DNA of 64,000 bases from Clostridia bacterium (GCA_017463245.1 JAFTPN010000014.1:1-64000); one strand, 5' to 3'. Counted from the first letter of the stretch, positions 16,690-26,693 are shown. The notes: a model not told the origin generated them from the letters alone. Program-made: numbers and translations.

Positions 16690-17612
16690 GAGACGCATTC
16701 ACCCGCGCCCTGATGCGCGAAGCCGCCAGCGATCCCAGGCTGACGCTGGTCACCGGCGACCTGGGCTTTGGTGTATTGAAGCCCTTCTGGGAGACCTATC
16801 CCGATCAGTTCATCAACGCCGGCATTGCCGAGCAGGCCATGACCGGCCTGGCTGCCGGCCTGGCGCTGACGGGCCGCACGGTGCTGACCTATTCCATCGG
16901 CAATTTCCCCACCCTGCGCTGCCTGGAGCAGATCCGCAACGACTGCGCCTACCACGACGCCAATGTGAAGATCGTGTGCGTGGGCGGCGGCTTCGTCTAC
17001 GGCAGCCTGGGCATGAGCCACCACGCCACTGAGGACATGGCCGCGCTTCGCGCCCTGCCCGGCGTGACCGTGTTCACCCCCGGCGATCCCCACGAGGTGG
17101 AGGCCATTGTGCCTGTGATGCTGCGCACTCCCGGCACCTGCTACCTGCGGCTGGGTCGCGGAGGAGAACCCTGCCTGCATGAAGGCCCCCTGACGGACTG
17201 GCAGCTGCCCAGGGCGCTGACCCTGCGGGAAGGCAGCGATGTGGCGCTGCTCTCTGCTGGCGGCATCCTGACCCAGACCCTGGCTGCGGCTGACCTGCTG
17301 AAGGAGCAGGGCGTCAGCGCCGAGGTGGTGAGCTTCCCCTGCATCAAGCCCATCGACACGGCGAAGATCGCCCAGCTGGCGCACCGCTTCCGCCACATGG
17401 TGACGGTGGAGGAGCATAACATTGTGGGCGGCTTTGGCTCGGCGGTGAGCGAGGTGCTGGCGGAAATGGGTACGCCCTGCAAGCTGCACCGCATCGGTAT
17501 GCCGGATGTGTATTCCAGCATCGTGGGTACGCAGCAGTACCTGCGAAGTGAATATCAAATGGACGACAAGGCCATCTGCGCCCGGACGCTGGAATGGCTG
17601 GGAGGTCAATGA
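16686..17612 (+). CDS. Transketolase, C-terminal (pyrimidine-binding) subunit
   Basis: Second half of the split transketolase, 308 residues. It contains the pyrimidine-binding domain with GIAEQAMTGLAAGLALTG (near residues 44-61) and LGMSHHATEDMAALRALPGV (near 109-128), and the C-terminal domain starting with REGSDVALLSAGGILTQTL. The catalytic Glu that activates thiamine is the one in GIAEQ. The start ATG 16686 (MRDAFTRALMREA) overlaps the previous stop; earlier in-frame codons would lie within the N-subunit gene. Confidence 0.92.
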   Translation: MRDAFTRALMREAASDPRLTLVTGDLGFGVLKPFWETYPDQFINAGIAEQAMTGLAAGLALTGRTVLTYSIGNFPTLRCLEQIRNDCAYHDANVKIVCVGGGFVYGSLGMSHHATEDMAALRALPGVTVFTPGDPHEVEAIVPVMLRTPGTCYLRLGRGGEPCLHEGPLTDWQLPRALTLREGSDVALLSAGGILTQTLAAADLLKEQGVSAEVVSFPCIKPIDTAKIAQLAHRFRHMVTVEEHNIVGGFGSAVSEVLAEMGTPCKLHRIGMPDVYSSIVGTQQYLRSEYQMDDKAICARTLEWLGGQ

Positions 17613-18358
17613 TGGAAGAGAAGAAGCTGACTTTGGAAGAGATTCACGAGGAACTTTTGTGCCAGCTGCGGGACATCGTGGCCATCTGCGAGCGCCATGG
17701 CATTGAGTACAACATGATGTGCGGCAGCCTGCTGGGCGCGGTGCGCCACAAGGGCTTCATCCCGTGGGACGATGACATCGACCTGCTCATCACCCGCGAG
17801 GAATTTGAGAAGTTCCGCAAAATCTACCCCCAGGAGTGTGACAAGCGCTTTGAACTGACCTACCTGAACACCTGGACGCCCCGGGTGATGAACCGGGATC
17901 CCGAAAAGGCCGCTGCCTTCACGGATTTCTTCATCCTGGATTCCGTGCCGGAAGAGGGCTGGAAGCGCAAGTGGTGGTTTTTGAAGCTGCACATCCTTCA
18001 GGGCATGATGAAGAAGAATGTGGACTACAGCCGCTTCAGCCTGAAGAACAAGATCATGCTCTTCGGCACCCACCTGCTGGGTCTGCCCTTCTCCACGGAA
18101 TGGAAGGCTAAGATGTACGAGAAGGTCTCCATGGCGAATCCCGCCAGCAACGACCTGTGCATGAGCAATGGCGCCTTCGAGCTGATGATGCACATCTGGC
18201 ATCCTGACCAGTTCAAGGAGAAGATCACCGTGAAGTTTGAGGATGTGGACGTGCTGATCCCCGCCAAGCATCACGAGGTGCTGACCACCCTCTTTGGCCC
18301 CGATTACATGACGCCGCCTCCTGTGGAGGAGCGGGTAGCGAAGCACCTTGACCTCTAA
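17612..18358 (+). CDS. LicD family phosphotransferase
   Basis: LicD/FKTN-type nucleotidyltransferase-fold enzyme of 248 residues, known in pneumococcus for putting phosphocholine on teichoic acid and elsewhere for other phospho-groups on surface glycans. The signature CGSLLGAVRHKGFIPWDDDI (near residues 37-56) includes the metal-binding D53-D54-D55 and D57. GGAGGT ends five bases before ATG 17612; ATG 17609 is in frame just before it. Together with the upstream genes it forms a surface-polymer set coupled to parAB. The acceptor is unknown. Its stop codon flows straight into a GAATTCG-type repeat. Confidence 0.9.
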   Translation: MEEKKLTLEEIHEELLCQLRDIVAICERHGIEYNMMCGSLLGAVRHKGFIPWDDDIDLLITREEFEKFRKIYPQECDKRFELTYLNTWTPRVMNRDPEKAAAFTDFFILDSVPEEGWKRKWWFLKLHILQGMMKKNVDYSRFSLKNKIMLFGTHLLGLPFSTEWKAKMYEKVSMANPASNDLCMSNGAFELMMHIWHPDQFKEKITVKFEDVDVLIPAKHHEVLTTLFGPDYMTPPPVEERVAKHLDL

Positions 18359-18388
18359 TTCGGAATTCGGAATGCGAAATTCGGAATG
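18357..18388. repeat. GAATTCG-type repeat (family A, copy 2)
   Basis: AATTCGGAATTCGGAATGCG-type tract with a further AAATTCGGAAT, beginning inside the LicD stop codon. Confidence 0.75.
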
Positions 18389-18416
18389 AAATGTGGCGGG
18401 AGGATGCGATAGACCA

Positions 18417-19226
18417 ATGGAAATGATATTCTGCCCGCTGTATTCCGGTTCCAGCGGCAATGCCCTGTTTGTTCAGGCGGGGCAGACCAGGGTGCTGATC
18501 GACGCGGGCAAGCCCGGCAAAACGCTTACGGAGGCGCTGAACCTTATTGGTGTGGAGCCGGAGAGCCTGGACGCGATCCTCATCACCCATGAGCATAGCG
18601 ACCACATTGCCGGTGCAGGCGTGATGGCGCGCAAGTACCATGTGCCCGTGTACGCCACCGAGGATACCTGGGCGGCCATGGACAAAAAAGTGGGTGCTGT
18701 GGCGCCTGACCTGCGCCGCACCTTTGACAAGAAGCAGGATTTCTACCTGGGGCAGCTGGGGGTGGTACCCTTTGCCATTCCTCACGATGCCGCCGATCCC
18801 GTGGGCTACCGCCTGTGGTGCGGCGGCGTGAGCATCGCCACCGCCACCGACCTGGGGTATTTCTCCAAGGGCGTGAAGGAGGCTGTGTCCGGCAGCAGCC
18901 TGGTGCTGCTGGAGAGCAATCACGACCCGGATATGCTCATGCGCAACCCCCATTATTCTGCGCACCTCAAGCAGCGCATCCTGTCCAATCACGGGCATCT
19001 GAGCAACGAAAGCTGTGCCAACGCGCTGATCCAATTGGTGGAGAGCGGCGTGCATCATGTGATCCTGGGGCATCTGAGCGGGGAGAACAACCTGCCGGAG
19101 CTGGCGCTGCAAACCAGCGAGAACCGCGCCGAGGAGGCGGGCATCCGCCTGGGATACGACCTGAGCCTTGATCTGGCCTGGCGCGACCGGGTGGGCGGCG
19201 TGTATACCTTGAAAGAAGGTGTCTGA
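18417..19226 (+). CDS. YycJ/WalJ-type metallo-beta-lactamase fold hydrolase
   Basis: MBL-fold protein of 269 residues. The metal motif THEHSDH lies at residues 60-66, with later ligands in HDAADPVGY, ATATDLGYFS, LESNHDPDML and GHLSGENN. Opening CPLYSGSSGNALFV is typical of YycJ, which in Bacillus is encoded by the walRK operon and influences cell-wall and division coordination. The start is not clear-cut: ATG 18417 lies 13 bases after a GGGAGG site, and ATG 18423 is equally near the family start. The CPBP gene overlaps its 3' end. Confidence 0.85.
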   Translation: MEMIFCPLYSGSSGNALFVQAGQTRVLIDAGKPGKTLTEALNLIGVEPESLDAILITHEHSDHIAGAGVMARKYHVPVYATEDTWAAMDKKVGAVAPDLRRTFDKKQDFYLGQLGVVPFAIPHDAADPVGYRLWCGGVSIATATDLGYFSKGVKEAVSGSSLVLLESNHDPDMLMRNPHYSAHLKQRILSNHGHLSNESCANALIQLVESGVHHVILGHLSGENNLPELALQTSENRAEEAGIRLGYDLSLDLAWRDRVGGVYTLKEGV

Positions 19227-20046
19227 CATCAAACGGGTGGACAAGACCCGCAATGCCCTGCTGGTGACGCTGGGGGTGATGCTCCTGCGCCTGCCGGTGG
19301 GGTGGGGGATACAGCTTTTGCTGCCCAACCCGGAGGGTGATCCGGCCATTTTTTATGCGGCGCTGATTTTGCAGGAAATGCTCCTGTGGGGTCTTCCTGC
19401 GCTGCTGATGCTGCCCTGGCGCTCCCGTCGGCTGGTGGTGCGGGAGAAATCCGCAGGACTGTGCGTGGCGGCGGCGTTCCTGGGCGTCATTGCCCAGGCG
19501 GCGCTGATGGCGCTCACCCCGCAATGGGTGGCGCTGACCGGGGCAAAGCAGGCGAACATCCTGCTGCCGCAAAACGAAATTCAATGGGTGCTGGCGGTGC
19601 TGGCGCTGGTGGTGATCCCCGCCGTGGCGGAGGAAGTTTTCTTCCGGGGCGGGCTGCTCACTGGGCTGTGCGACAGCATGAGCGCCCTGAACGCGGTGCT
19701 GCTCACCACGGTGATCTTCGCGCTGATGCACGGCTCCCTGGCGGGCTTCCCGGCGCACCTGGGGGTGAGCCTTATGTGCAGCCTGGCCATGATGACCCGC
19801 GGCAGGCTGCGGGTGCCCGTCATCCTGCACATGTGCTACAACGGCGCGGCGCTGCTTTTGCGCAACGCGCCCGCTGACATGATGCCCGCCCTGCCCCTGG
19901 GGCTGATCCTGGTGGCGGCGGGGATGTGGATGCTCGCACAGATCCTGTGGCGGGGGCGCCTGCGCAAGGTGCGCACGGCGGACGGCGTGCTGCTGGGCGT
20001 GATCATCCTGGGCGCAGCGGCGCTGTATTTACCTGAGATTCTTTGA
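19219..20046 (+). CDS. CPBP family intramembrane glutamic endopeptidase
   Basis: Eight-helix-type integral membrane protein of 275 residues in the CAAX/CPBP (Abi) protease family. The three family motifs are visible: AEEVFFRG near residues 137-144 (catalytic EE plus Arg), LMHGSLAG near 170-177 and HMCYNGAALL near 204-213. Members process prenylated or small peptides or act as scaffolds; the target here is unknown. Translation probably begins at GTG 19219, overlapping the upstream gene by eight bases, with AAAGAAGG upstream. Confidence 0.88.
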   Translation: MSDIKRVDKTRNALLVTLGVMLLRLPVGWGIQLLLPNPEGDPAIFYAALILQEMLLWGLPALLMLPWRSRRLVVREKSAGLCVAAAFLGVIAQAALMALTPQWVALTGAKQANILLPQNEIQWVLAVLALVVIPAVAEEVFFRGGLLTGLCDSMSALNAVLLTTVIFALMHGSLAGFPAHLGVSLMCSLAMMTRGRLRVPVILHMCYNGAALLLRNAPADMMPALPLGLILVAAGMWMLAQILWRGRLRKVRTADGVLLGVIILGAAALYLPEIL

Positions 20047-20064
20047 GAACATTGGGGTGAAACC

Positions 20065-21972
20065 ATGATCCTTTTATCACTGCAGGGCGTGCAGAAAAGC
20101 TTTGGAACCAACGAGGTGCTGCGGGATGCATCCCTGACCCTGCAGGACGGCGAGCGCATGGGTCTGGTGGGCGTGAACGGCTGCGGCAAGTCCACGCTGA
20201 TGAAGATCATTGCAGGCATCGAAAGCGCCGATGGCGGCACCATCAATATGCAAAAGGGCCTGAAGCTGGGCTACCTGGCTCAGCAGGGCGAGGTAGGCGA
20301 GGGCCGCACCGTGCTGGAGGAGCTGGAGAGCGTTTTCGACCCGGTGGTGCAGATGGAGCAGCAGCTCCGCGACCTGGAACAGCAGATGGCCGAGGTGGGC
20401 TCCGACGAGACCATGCTGCGCCGCCTGGGCAGCCAGTATGACCAATTGACCCGGGAATTTGAGCGCCGCAACGGCTACGGCTGGCGCTCCACGGTGCAGG
20501 GCGTGCTGGCGGGTCTGGGCTTCCGCAAGGAGCAGCAGAGCCAGCTGGCCAGCCTGCTTTCCGGCGGCGAACGCACCCGGCTGTGCCTGGGCAGGATGCT
20601 CCTCACCGAGCCTGACCTGCTGCTCTTGGACGAGCCCACCAACCACCTGGATCTGAAGTCCATCGCCTGGCTGGAGGACTATCTGCGCTCCTACAAGGGC
20701 GCGGTGCTGCTCATCAGCCATGACCGCTACTTTATGGATCACGTCTGCGACCGGATGTGCGAATTGCTGCTGGGCGCCACCGAGTGCTACGACGGCAACT
20801 ACACCCAGTACATGGAGCAGCGCACCGAGCGCTTTGAGATCCGCATGAAGGCCTACGAGCTGCAGCAGAAGGAGATCGCGCGGCAGGAGGCCATCATTGC
20901 CCGGTATCGTCAGTTCAACCGGGAGAAGTCCATCCGCCTGGCGGAGAGCCGGGAGAAGCGGCTGGAGAAGATCGAACGCCTGGAAAAGCCCAAGGATGAA
21001 AGCGCCATCCGCTTCAAGTTTGACATCCGCCGCCGCACCGGCGAGGATGTGCTGATGGTGGAGGAACTCAAGAAGGGCTTCGACGACCGGGTGCTGTTCG
21101 ACCATGTGAAGATGCACCTGCGCGCCGGTGACCGCATCGCCCTCATCGGTGACAACGGCGTGGGCAAATCGACCCTGTTCAAGTGCCTCATTGGCGAACT
21201 CAAGCCCGACAACGGCACCATCCGCCTGGGCGCGGGCGTGGACATCGGCTACTACGACCAGCATCAGGCTGGCTTGCATGACAGCAAAACCGTGCTGGAC
21301 GAGGTGTGGGACGACTTCCGCCGCCTGGATCAGACCGAGGTGCGGGGCGCGCTGGGCTTGTTCCTGTTCACCGGGGACGAGGTGCTGATGCCCATCAGCA
21401 CCTTATCCGGCGGCGAAAAAGGCCGGGTGGCGCTGACCAAGCTGATGCTGCGCAAGGACAACCTGCTGCTGCTGGACGAGCCGACGAACCACCTGGACAT
21501 GGACTCCCGCGAGGTGCTGGAGGACGCCCTGGCGGATTTCCCCGGCACCATTCTGGCCATCAGCCACGACCGCTATTTCATCAACCGCTTCGCCACCAAG
21601 GTCTGCGTGCTGGAGACCGACGGCGTGAAGGAATACCTGGGCAATTACGATGATTATTTTGAAAAGATCAACCGCGCCCAGGCGCCGGACGGCGATCTGC
21701 CCCAGATGACCCGCACCGCCCAGGAGAAGGAGAAACGCCGCTCCCGGGAGGAGGAGAGGCGCATCAAGGAGCGCAAGCTGGCCTTGAAGGCCGCCGAGGA
21801 CGCCGTGGCTAAGGCCGAGGAGCAGGCTGCGGAGCTGGAAGCCCGCCTGGCTGACCCGGATACCTATGCCGATGCGGACAAGGCCGCCCAGCTGGCCAAG
21901 GAGTACCAGCAGAAGAAGGACGAGATCGACCTGCTTTACCAGAAGTGGGAAGCGCTTGAAATGGAAGAATAA
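20065..21972 (+). CDS. ABC-F family ATPase (Uup/YdiF-like)
   Basis: Soluble ABC-F protein of 635 residues with two nucleotide-binding domains and no membrane part. NBD1 has Walker A GVNGCGKST (near 34-42), LSGGERTRL and LLLLDEPTNHLD; NBD2 has GDNGVGKST (near 363-371), LSGGEKGRV and LLLLDEPTNHLD. The linker is the Arg/Lys-rich helical pair expected to enter the ribosome. The C-terminal part (about 555-635) is a highly charged coiled coil, as in Uup. ABC-F proteins act on the E site of stalled ribosomes, in translation control or antibiotic protection. Both ATP sites look intact, unlike the paralogue at 48153. Confidence 0.92.
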   Translation: MILLSLQGVQKSFGTNEVLRDASLTLQDGERMGLVGVNGCGKSTLMKIIAGIESADGGTINMQKGLKLGYLAQQGEVGEGRTVLEELESVFDPVVQMEQQLRDLEQQMAEVGSDETMLRRLGSQYDQLTREFERRNGYGWRSTVQGVLAGLGFRKEQQSQLASLLSGGERTRLCLGRMLLTEPDLLLLDEPTNHLDLKSIAWLEDYLRSYKGAVLLISHDRYFMDHVCDRMCELLLGATECYDGNYTQYMEQRTERFEIRMKAYELQQKEIARQEAIIARYRQFNREKSIRLAESREKRLEKIERLEKPKDESAIRFKFDIRRRTGEDVLMVEELKKGFDDRVLFDHVKMHLRAGDRIALIGDNGVGKSTLFKCLIGELKPDNGTIRLGAGVDIGYYDQHQAGLHDSKTVLDEVWDDFRRLDQTEVRGALGLFLFTGDEVLMPISTLSGGEKGRVALTKLMLRKDNLLLLDEPTNHLDMDSREVLEDALADFPGTILAISHDRYFINRFATKVCVLETDGVKEYLGNYDDYFEKINRAQAPDGDLPQMTRTAQEKEKRRSREEERRIKERKLALKAAEDAVAKAEEQAAELEARLADPDTYADADKAAQLAKEYQQKKDEIDLLYQKWEALEMEE

Positions 21973-21978
21973 CTTGCT

Positions 21979-22022
21979 GCCGGTGCAGACGTAAAAAATT
22001 TGTCTGCACCGGCACTTTTTAT
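21979..22022 (+). terminator. Terminator of the ABC-F gene
   Basis: Perfect 12-bp stem GCCGGTGCAGAC / GTCTGCACCGGC followed by ACTTTTTATTT. Confidence 0.92.
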
Positions 22023-22311
22023 TTGTGCAAATTGGGCAAATTTTTGGCCGTGCAAACATCTGGTGAAATAGACACGCACGGCAAGGTGGGCATAAATCAA
22101 AACGCAATGCAAGGAAAATCAAAGGGTTCGGCATTTCGAATTTGCAAAAGAAAATTTGCGGGTTGAAAAGGGGAGGTTTTTGCGAAAAGAATGGACACAC
22201 CAGAAACCGTGGACAGGGGTATTTGCTGGAAAAGATGGAGGGTTGGGGCTTTGCGGGGGTGAGCGGGCAAAAAAATCTCGAAAAAAAGTTGAAAAAGTGC
22301 TGAAAAACGTA
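22023..22311. other. Gene-free A-rich spacer ahead of the S10 promoter
   Basis: No ORF with recognisable features. The sequence is AT-richer than its surroundings and rich in GAAAA/TTTGC words. An upstream activating A-tract region for the ribosomal promoter is possible but not shown. Confidence 0.4.
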
Positions 22312-22340
22312 TTGCAATTTTGAAGAGCATGGTTTATAAT
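22312..22340 (+). promoter_or_regulatory. Promoter of the S10-spc ribosomal protein operon
   Basis: TTGCAA, 17 bp, TATAAT, preceded by A-rich sequence. The scfA promoter at 60227 uses the same boxes. Confidence 0.85.
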
Positions 22341-22346
22341 ATGACT

Positions 22347-22506
22347 GTTGTCTGTTTAGGGATGAAGTGGTAAGTTGCCGCCAGGCCAGGCGGGTAATTA
22401 TCATGGACCAGCCCGATAATCGGGCGACGGACTCGAAGCGCCGGGACAGCCTGCACCTGCAGTGGGCTGCAAGAGCGCCAACGAGAACGATCAAGGAGGA
22501 AAATCG
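22347..22506 (+). promoter_or_regulatory. Structured 5' leader of the S10 operon
   Basis: About 160 untranslated bases with candidate stems GCCGCC-aggcca-GGCGGG, CCCGAT-a-ATCGGG and GCCTGCACCTGCAGTGGGC. Leaders of S10 operons can carry ribosomal-protein autoregulation (L4 in Escherichia coli); whether this one does is unknown. Confidence 0.45.
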
Positions 22507-22815
22507 ATGGCCACTGCAAAAATCCGTATCAAGCTCAAGAGCTACGAGCACAACCTGATCGACCAGTCCGCTCAGCGGATCGTCGAAACTGCCAAGCGCA
22601 CCGGTGCTCGTGTCTCTGGCCCGATCCCGCTCCCCACGGAGAAGGAGATCGTCACCATCCTGCGTGCTACCCACAAGTACAAGGATAGCCGCGAACAGTT
22701 CGAGCGTCGTACCCACAAGCGACTGATCGACATCAACAACCCCAACCCCAAGACGGTGGACGCCATGATGAAGCTTGAACTTCCTGCTGGTGTCGAAATC
22801 GAAATGAAGCTGTAA
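22507..22815 (+). CDS. rpsJ: 30S ribosomal protein S10
   Basis: Full-length S10 (102 residues) of the small-subunit head; also the NusE partner of NusB in antitermination. It starts [16 protein letters not shown] and contains [16 protein letters not shown] and [12 protein letters not shown], all family hallmarks. AAGGAGG lies before the ATG. First gene of a run of about 24 co-directional genes with short gaps. Confidence 0.98.
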   Translation: MATAKIRIKLKSYEHNLIDQSAQRIVETAKRTGARVSGPIPLPTEKEIVTILRATHKYKDSREQFERRTHKRLIDINNPNPKTVDAMMKLELPAGVEIEMKL

Positions 22816-22835
22816 GGCACAGGAGGAACGAAACA

Positions 22836-23477
22836 ATGAAGAAAGCGATCATTGGTAAAAAGATCGGCATGACGCAGGTCTTCACCGAAGACGGCCGTCT
22901 CGTTCCGGTCACCGTGATTGAAGCGGGCCCCTGCACTGTGGTGCAGACCAAGAACGTGGAATCCGATGGCTACGATGCCGTTCAGGTGGGCTTTGGCGAG
23001 CTGACCGAGACTCGCGCCAAGAAGCTGCTGAACAAGCCTGAGCTGGGTCACTTCCAGAAGGCTGGCGTCGCTGCCAAGCGCACCCTGCGCGAATTCCGCT
23101 TTGATGATTGCTCTACCTACAAGGTGGGCGACGAACTCAAGGCTGACCAGTTCGCCAAGGGCGACAAGATCGACATCACCGGCACCAGCAAGGGTCACGG
23201 CTACACCGGCGCCATCCAGCGCTGGAACCAGCACACCGGCCCCATGGCGCACGGCTCCAAGTATCACCGCGGCGTGGGTTCCCTGAGCGCTAACTCCGAT
23301 CCTTCCCGCGTGTTCAAGAACAAGCACATGGCCGGCCACTACGGCGTGGATCGTGTGACGATTCAGAACCTGGAAGTCGTATCGGTGGATGCGGAACGCA
23401 ACCTGCTGCTGGTGAAGGGCGCTGTGCCCGGCCCCAACAACGGCCTGCTGATCATCCGCGACACCGTCAAGGCCTGA
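22836..23477 (+). CDS. rplC: 50S ribosomal protein L3
   Basis: Large-subunit assembly protein, 213 residues, with the globular N-terminus [15 protein letters not shown] and the central loop ([15 protein letters not shown] region, about residues 140-155) that reaches toward the peptidyl transferase centre; the Gln that is methylated in some bacteria falls in IQRWNQH. AGGAGG site upstream. Normal length and gene order. Confidence 0.98.
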   Translation: MKKAIIGKKIGMTQVFTEDGRLVPVTVIEAGPCTVVQTKNVESDGYDAVQVGFGELTETRAKKLLNKPELGHFQKAGVAAKRTLREFRFDDCSTYKVGDELKADQFAKGDKIDITGTSKGHGYTGAIQRWNQHTGPMAHGSKYHRGVGSLSANSDPSRVFKNKHMAGHYGVDRVTIQNLEVVSVDAERNLLLVKGAVPGPNNGLLIIRDTVKA

Positions 23478-23503
23478 CGCTGTGCAAGGAGGAAATGAAA
23501 ACT

Positions 23504-24127
23504 ATGCCTAAGACTGCTCTTTATAACATGGAAGGCGCGGCCATTGGCGAGATTGAGCTGAGCGATGCGATTTTCGCCGCTCCCATCAACGAAGCTGCCA
23601 TGCACCTGGTCGTCCGTTCCTATCTGGCCGCTCAGCGTCAGGGCACCCAGAGCGCCAAGACCCGCAGCGAAGTTCGCGGCGGCGGCCGTAAGATCTATCG
23701 CCAGAAGGGCACCGGTAATGCCCGCCACCATGGCAACCGTGCTCCCCAGTTCCGTCACGGCGGCGTGGTGTTCGCTCCCAAGCCCCGCGATTACTACATC
23801 GCCGTTCCCAAGAAGGTTCGCCGCCTGGCCTTCAAGTCTGCCATGACCTCCAAGCTGAACGCTGGCGAGCTGATCGTGGTTGACGAGATCGCCCTGAAGG
23901 AAGCCAAGACCAAGCTGATGGCCAAGGTCCTGAAGGATCTGAAGGCCGAGCGCAAGGCTCTGGTCGTGCTGCCCGAGCGCGAGGAGAGCGTGGTTCGCGC
24001 CACTGCTAACCTGGCCGAGGCCAAGACCACTTATGTCAACACCCTGAACGTGTATGACATTCTCAACGCCGGCAAGGTGGTTCTCACCAAGGCCGCCGTG
24101 CAGTCCGTCGAGGAGGTGTACGCCTAA
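23504..24127 (+). CDS. rplD: 50S ribosomal protein L4
   Basis: Exit-tunnel protein (207 residues) with the extended loop SEVRGGGRKIYRQKGTGNAR near residues 45-64. In several bacteria L4 also represses its own operon. ATG 23504 gives the usual N-terminus MPKTALYNMEG, eleven bases after AAGGAGG; ATG 23495 in the same frame, only two bases from that site, is the alternative. The stop overlaps the rplW start by one base. Confidence 0.96.
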   Translation: MPKTALYNMEGAAIGEIELSDAIFAAPINEAAMHLVVRSYLAAQRQGTQSAKTRSEVRGGGRKIYRQKGTGNARHHGNRAPQFRHGGVVFAPKPRDYYIAVPKKVRRLAFKSAMTSKLNAGELIVVDEIALKEAKTKLMAKVLKDLKAERKALVVLPEREESVVRATANLAEAKTTYVNTLNVYDILNAGKVVLTKAAVQSVEEVYA

Positions 24128-24432
24128 TGAAGAATCCTCATGACATCATTCTGCGCCCCGTCCTGACGGAAAAGGCGTATGACGGTATCGCTGACAAGCG
24201 TTACATCTTCGAGGTGGCCATCGGCGCCAACCGCACCGAAGTGAAGCAGGCTATCGAGGCCGTCTTCGCCGAGGATGGCGTGAAGGTCGAGAAGGTCAAC
24301 ATCGTTCGTACCCTGGGCAAGATCAAGCGCCAGGGCCGCACCGCCGGCCGTACGCCGGAAATCAAGAAGGCCTATGTGACTCTGAAGAAGGACTCCAAGC
24401 CCATCAAGTTCTTCGAGGGCATGGCCGAGTAA
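24127..24432 (+). CDS. rplW: 50S ribosomal protein L23
   Basis: Protein at the tunnel exit that docks trigger factor and SRP; 101 residues. Motif [21 protein letters not shown] at the N-terminus (conserved T-E-K) and [20 protein letters not shown] near 59-78 are typical. Translationally coupled to L4 (TAATG). Confidence 0.97.
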   Translation: MKNPHDIILRPVLTEKAYDGIADKRYIFEVAIGANRTEVKQAIEAVFAEDGVKVEKVNIVRTLGKIKRQGRTAGRTPEIKKAYVTLKKDSKPIKFFEGMAE

Positions 24433-24451
24433 AGCAGGGAGGACAAGAAAC

Positions 24452-25285
24452 ATGGCTATTCGTCTTTACAAGCCGACTTCGCCCGCCCGGCGCTTTATGT
24501 CGGTGCTGACTTATGAGGAGATCACCAAGAAGCAGCCTGAAAAGAGCCTGGTGGAATACCTCAAGAAGAACGCCGGCCGTAATAAGCAGGGCAAGATCAC
24601 CGTTCGCCATCAGGGCGGCGGCAACAAAGTGAAGTATCGTATCATCGACTTCAAGCGCAACAAGGTGGACATCCCCGCCAAGGTTGCTGCCATCGAGTAC
24701 GATCCCAACCGCAGCGCGTTCATCGCTCTGCTGTTCTACGCCGACGGCGAGAAGCGCTACATCCTGGCTCCTCTGGGCCTGAAGGTGGGCGACACCGTTA
24801 TCGCTTCCGATGACGCTGACATCAAGCCCGGCAATGCGCTCCCCATGAGCCGCATCCCCGTGGGTACCCTGATCCACAACCTGGAGCTGAAGCCCGGCCG
24901 CGGCGGCCAGCTGGTCCGTGCCGCTGGCATGAGCGCCCAGCTGATGGCCAAGGAAAATGGCTACGCCACCGTGCGTCTCCCCTCTGGCGAAATGCGCAAG
25001 CTGCCCCTGAACGCCAAGGCCACCATCGGCACCGTGGGCAACACTGACCACGAGAACGTTCGCCTGGGCAAGGCCGGCCGTGTGCGTCACATGGGCATCC
25101 GTCCCACCGTCCGCGGTGTGGTCATGAACCCCTGCGACCATCCTCATGGCGGCGGCGAGGGCAAGAGCCCCGTTGGTATGCCTGCTCCTGTGACTCCGTG
25201 GGGCAAGCCCGCTCTGGGCCTGAAGACCCGCAAGCACAAGAAGTATTCCAACAAGATGATCGTCAAGCGCGCCAGCAAGAAGTAA
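24452..25285 (+). CDS. rplB: 50S ribosomal protein L2
   Basis: Conserved protein next to the peptidyl transferase centre, 277 residues. The near-universal C-terminal segment [14 protein letters not shown] (near residues 225-238) includes the essential His. The N-terminus [16 protein letters not shown] is typical. GGGAGG site upstream. Confidence 0.98.
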   Translation: MAIRLYKPTSPARRFMSVLTYEEITKKQPEKSLVEYLKKNAGRNKQGKITVRHQGGGNKVKYRIIDFKRNKVDIPAKVAAIEYDPNRSAFIALLFYADGEKRYILAPLGLKVGDTVIASDDADIKPGNALPMSRIPVGTLIHNLELKPGRGGQLVRAAGMSAQLMAKENGYATVRLPSGEMRKLPLNAKATIGTVGNTDHENVRLGKAGRVRHMGIRPTVRGVVMNPCDHPHGGGEGKSPVGMPAPVTPWGKPALGLKTRKHKKYSNKMIVKRASKK

Positions 25286-25318
25286 TCGCGCATCCTATAG
25301 GAAGGAGGCAGCCATCGA

Positions 25319-25597
25319 ATGAGTCGTTCCATTAAGAAGGGCCCCTATGTAGAGGCCGCGCTGATGAAGCGCATTGTTGAAATGAACAATTCCGGCAAGA
25401 AGAACGTTGTGAAGACCTGGTCTCGCGCGTCCACCATCTTCCCGGATTTCGTGGGCCACACTGTTGCTGTGCATGACGGCCGCAAGCACGTGCCGGTTTA
25501 TGTCACGGAGGACATGGTGGGTCACAAGCTGGGCGAGTTCGCCCCCACCCGCACCTACCGCGGCCACGCTGGTGACAAGACCAGCAACCGCAAGTAA
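25319..25597 (+). CDS. rpsS: 30S ribosomal protein S19
   Basis: Head protein contacting the A-site tRNA and S13; 92 residues. Hallmarks are [28 protein letters not shown] and a C-terminal [18 protein letters not shown] lies about 12 bases upstream of the ATG. Confidence 0.98.
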   Translation: MSRSIKKGPYVEAALMKRIVEMNNSGKKNVVKTWSRASTIFPDFVGHTVAVHDGRKHVPVYVTEDMVGHKLGEFAPTRTYRGHAGDKTSNRK

Positions 25598-25619
25598 TAA
25601 CGAGAGGAGTTGAGAAGTT

Positions 25620-26018
25620 ATGGCAACCCGTTCTAAGGAAAAGACGGCTGCTCGCCGCGCTAATGCGGACAAGCGCCCTCAGGCCCATGCCAAGTACATT
25701 CGCATCTCCCCTCGCAAGGTGAAGATCGTGATCGATCTGATCCGCGGGAAGAATGTGGATGAAGCCCTGGCCATCCTGACCTACACCCCCAAGGCTGCTA
25801 GCCCCGTTGTGGCCAAGGTGCTCAACAGCGCCATCGCCAACGCGGTGAACAACCTGGAAATGAACCGTCAGGATCTGTACGTCGCTGAAGTGTACGCCAA
25901 CCCCGGCCCCACGCTGAAGCGCTATGTTGCCCGCAGCCGTGGCAGCGCCTCTCCCATGCTGAAGCGCACCAGCCACATCAGCGTGGTGCTGGACCAGAAG
26001 AAGGCGAAGGAGGCTTAA
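25620..26018 (+). CDS. rplV: 50S ribosomal protein L22
   Basis: Tunnel-lining protein, 132 residues, slightly longer than usual because of a Lys/Ala-rich N-terminal extension ([20 protein letters not shown]). The core [18 protein letters not shown] segment appears as [20 protein letters not shown], and the tunnel hairpin is [17 protein letters not shown] near the C-terminus. Confidence 0.97.
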   Translation: MATRSKEKTAARRANADKRPQAHAKYIRISPRKVKIVIDLIRGKNVDEALAILTYTPKAASPVVAKVLNSAIANAVNNLEMNRQDLYVAEVYANPGPTLKRYVARSRGSASPMLKRTSHISVVLDQKKAKEA

Positions 26019-26021
26019 TCC

Positions 26022-26690
26022 ATGGGTCAGAAAGTGAATCCCCACGGCGCCCGCGTTGGTGTGATCTTCGATTGGTCCACCCGCTGGTATGCCGGCAAGA
26101 AGGATTTTGCGAACAACCTGGTTGAAGACCACAAGCTTCGCAAGATGCTGAAGGAAAAGTACTACTCCACTGGCATTAGCCACATTGATATCGAGCGTAC
26201 TGCCCAGACCATCACGGTGAACATCTTCACCGCCAAGCCTGGCATGATCATCGGCCGCGGCGGCGCTGGCATCGAGGCTCTCAAGGCCGACATCACCAGC
26301 TTCCTGGGCCGTCCCGCTCACATCAACGTGATGGAGATCAAGCAGCCCGATGCTGATGCTCAGCTGGTGGCTGAGAACATCGCCCAGCAGCTGGAGAAGC
26401 GCATCAGCTTCCGCCGTGCGATGAAGCAGTCCCTGCAGCGCGCCATGAAGATCAACGGCGTGAAGGGTATCAAGGCCAGCGTCAGCGGCCGTCTGAACGG
26501 TGCTGACATCGCCCGTACCGAGCAGTATCGCGAGGGTTCCATCCCGCTGCAGACGCTGCGTGCCAACATCGACTATGGCTTCGCCGAAGCCAAGACCACC
26601 TATGGCCGTCTGGGCATCAAGGTCTGGATCTACAAGGGTCAGATCCTGCCCAAGGCCAAGAAGGCCCCTGCCGCGAAGGAGGTAAAGTAA
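26022..26690 (+). CDS. rpsC: 30S ribosomal protein S3
   Basis: mRNA-entry protein of 222 residues. It has the N-terminal [13 protein letters not shown], the KH domain [14 protein letters not shown] near residues 72-85 and the C-terminal domain [17 protein letters not shown] near 192-208. Three bases separate it from rplV. Confidence 0.98.
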   Translation: MGQKVNPHGARVGVIFDWSTRWYAGKKDFANNLVEDHKLRKMLKEKYYSTGISHIDIERTAQTITVNIFTAKPGMIIGRGGAGIEALKADITSFLGRPAHINVMEIKQPDADAQLVAENIAQQLEKRISFRRAMKQSLQRAMKINGVKGIKASVSGRLNGADIARTEQYREGSIPLQTLRANIDYGFAEAKTTYGRLGIKVWIYKGQILPKAKKAPAAKEVK

Positions 26691-26693
26691 CTC

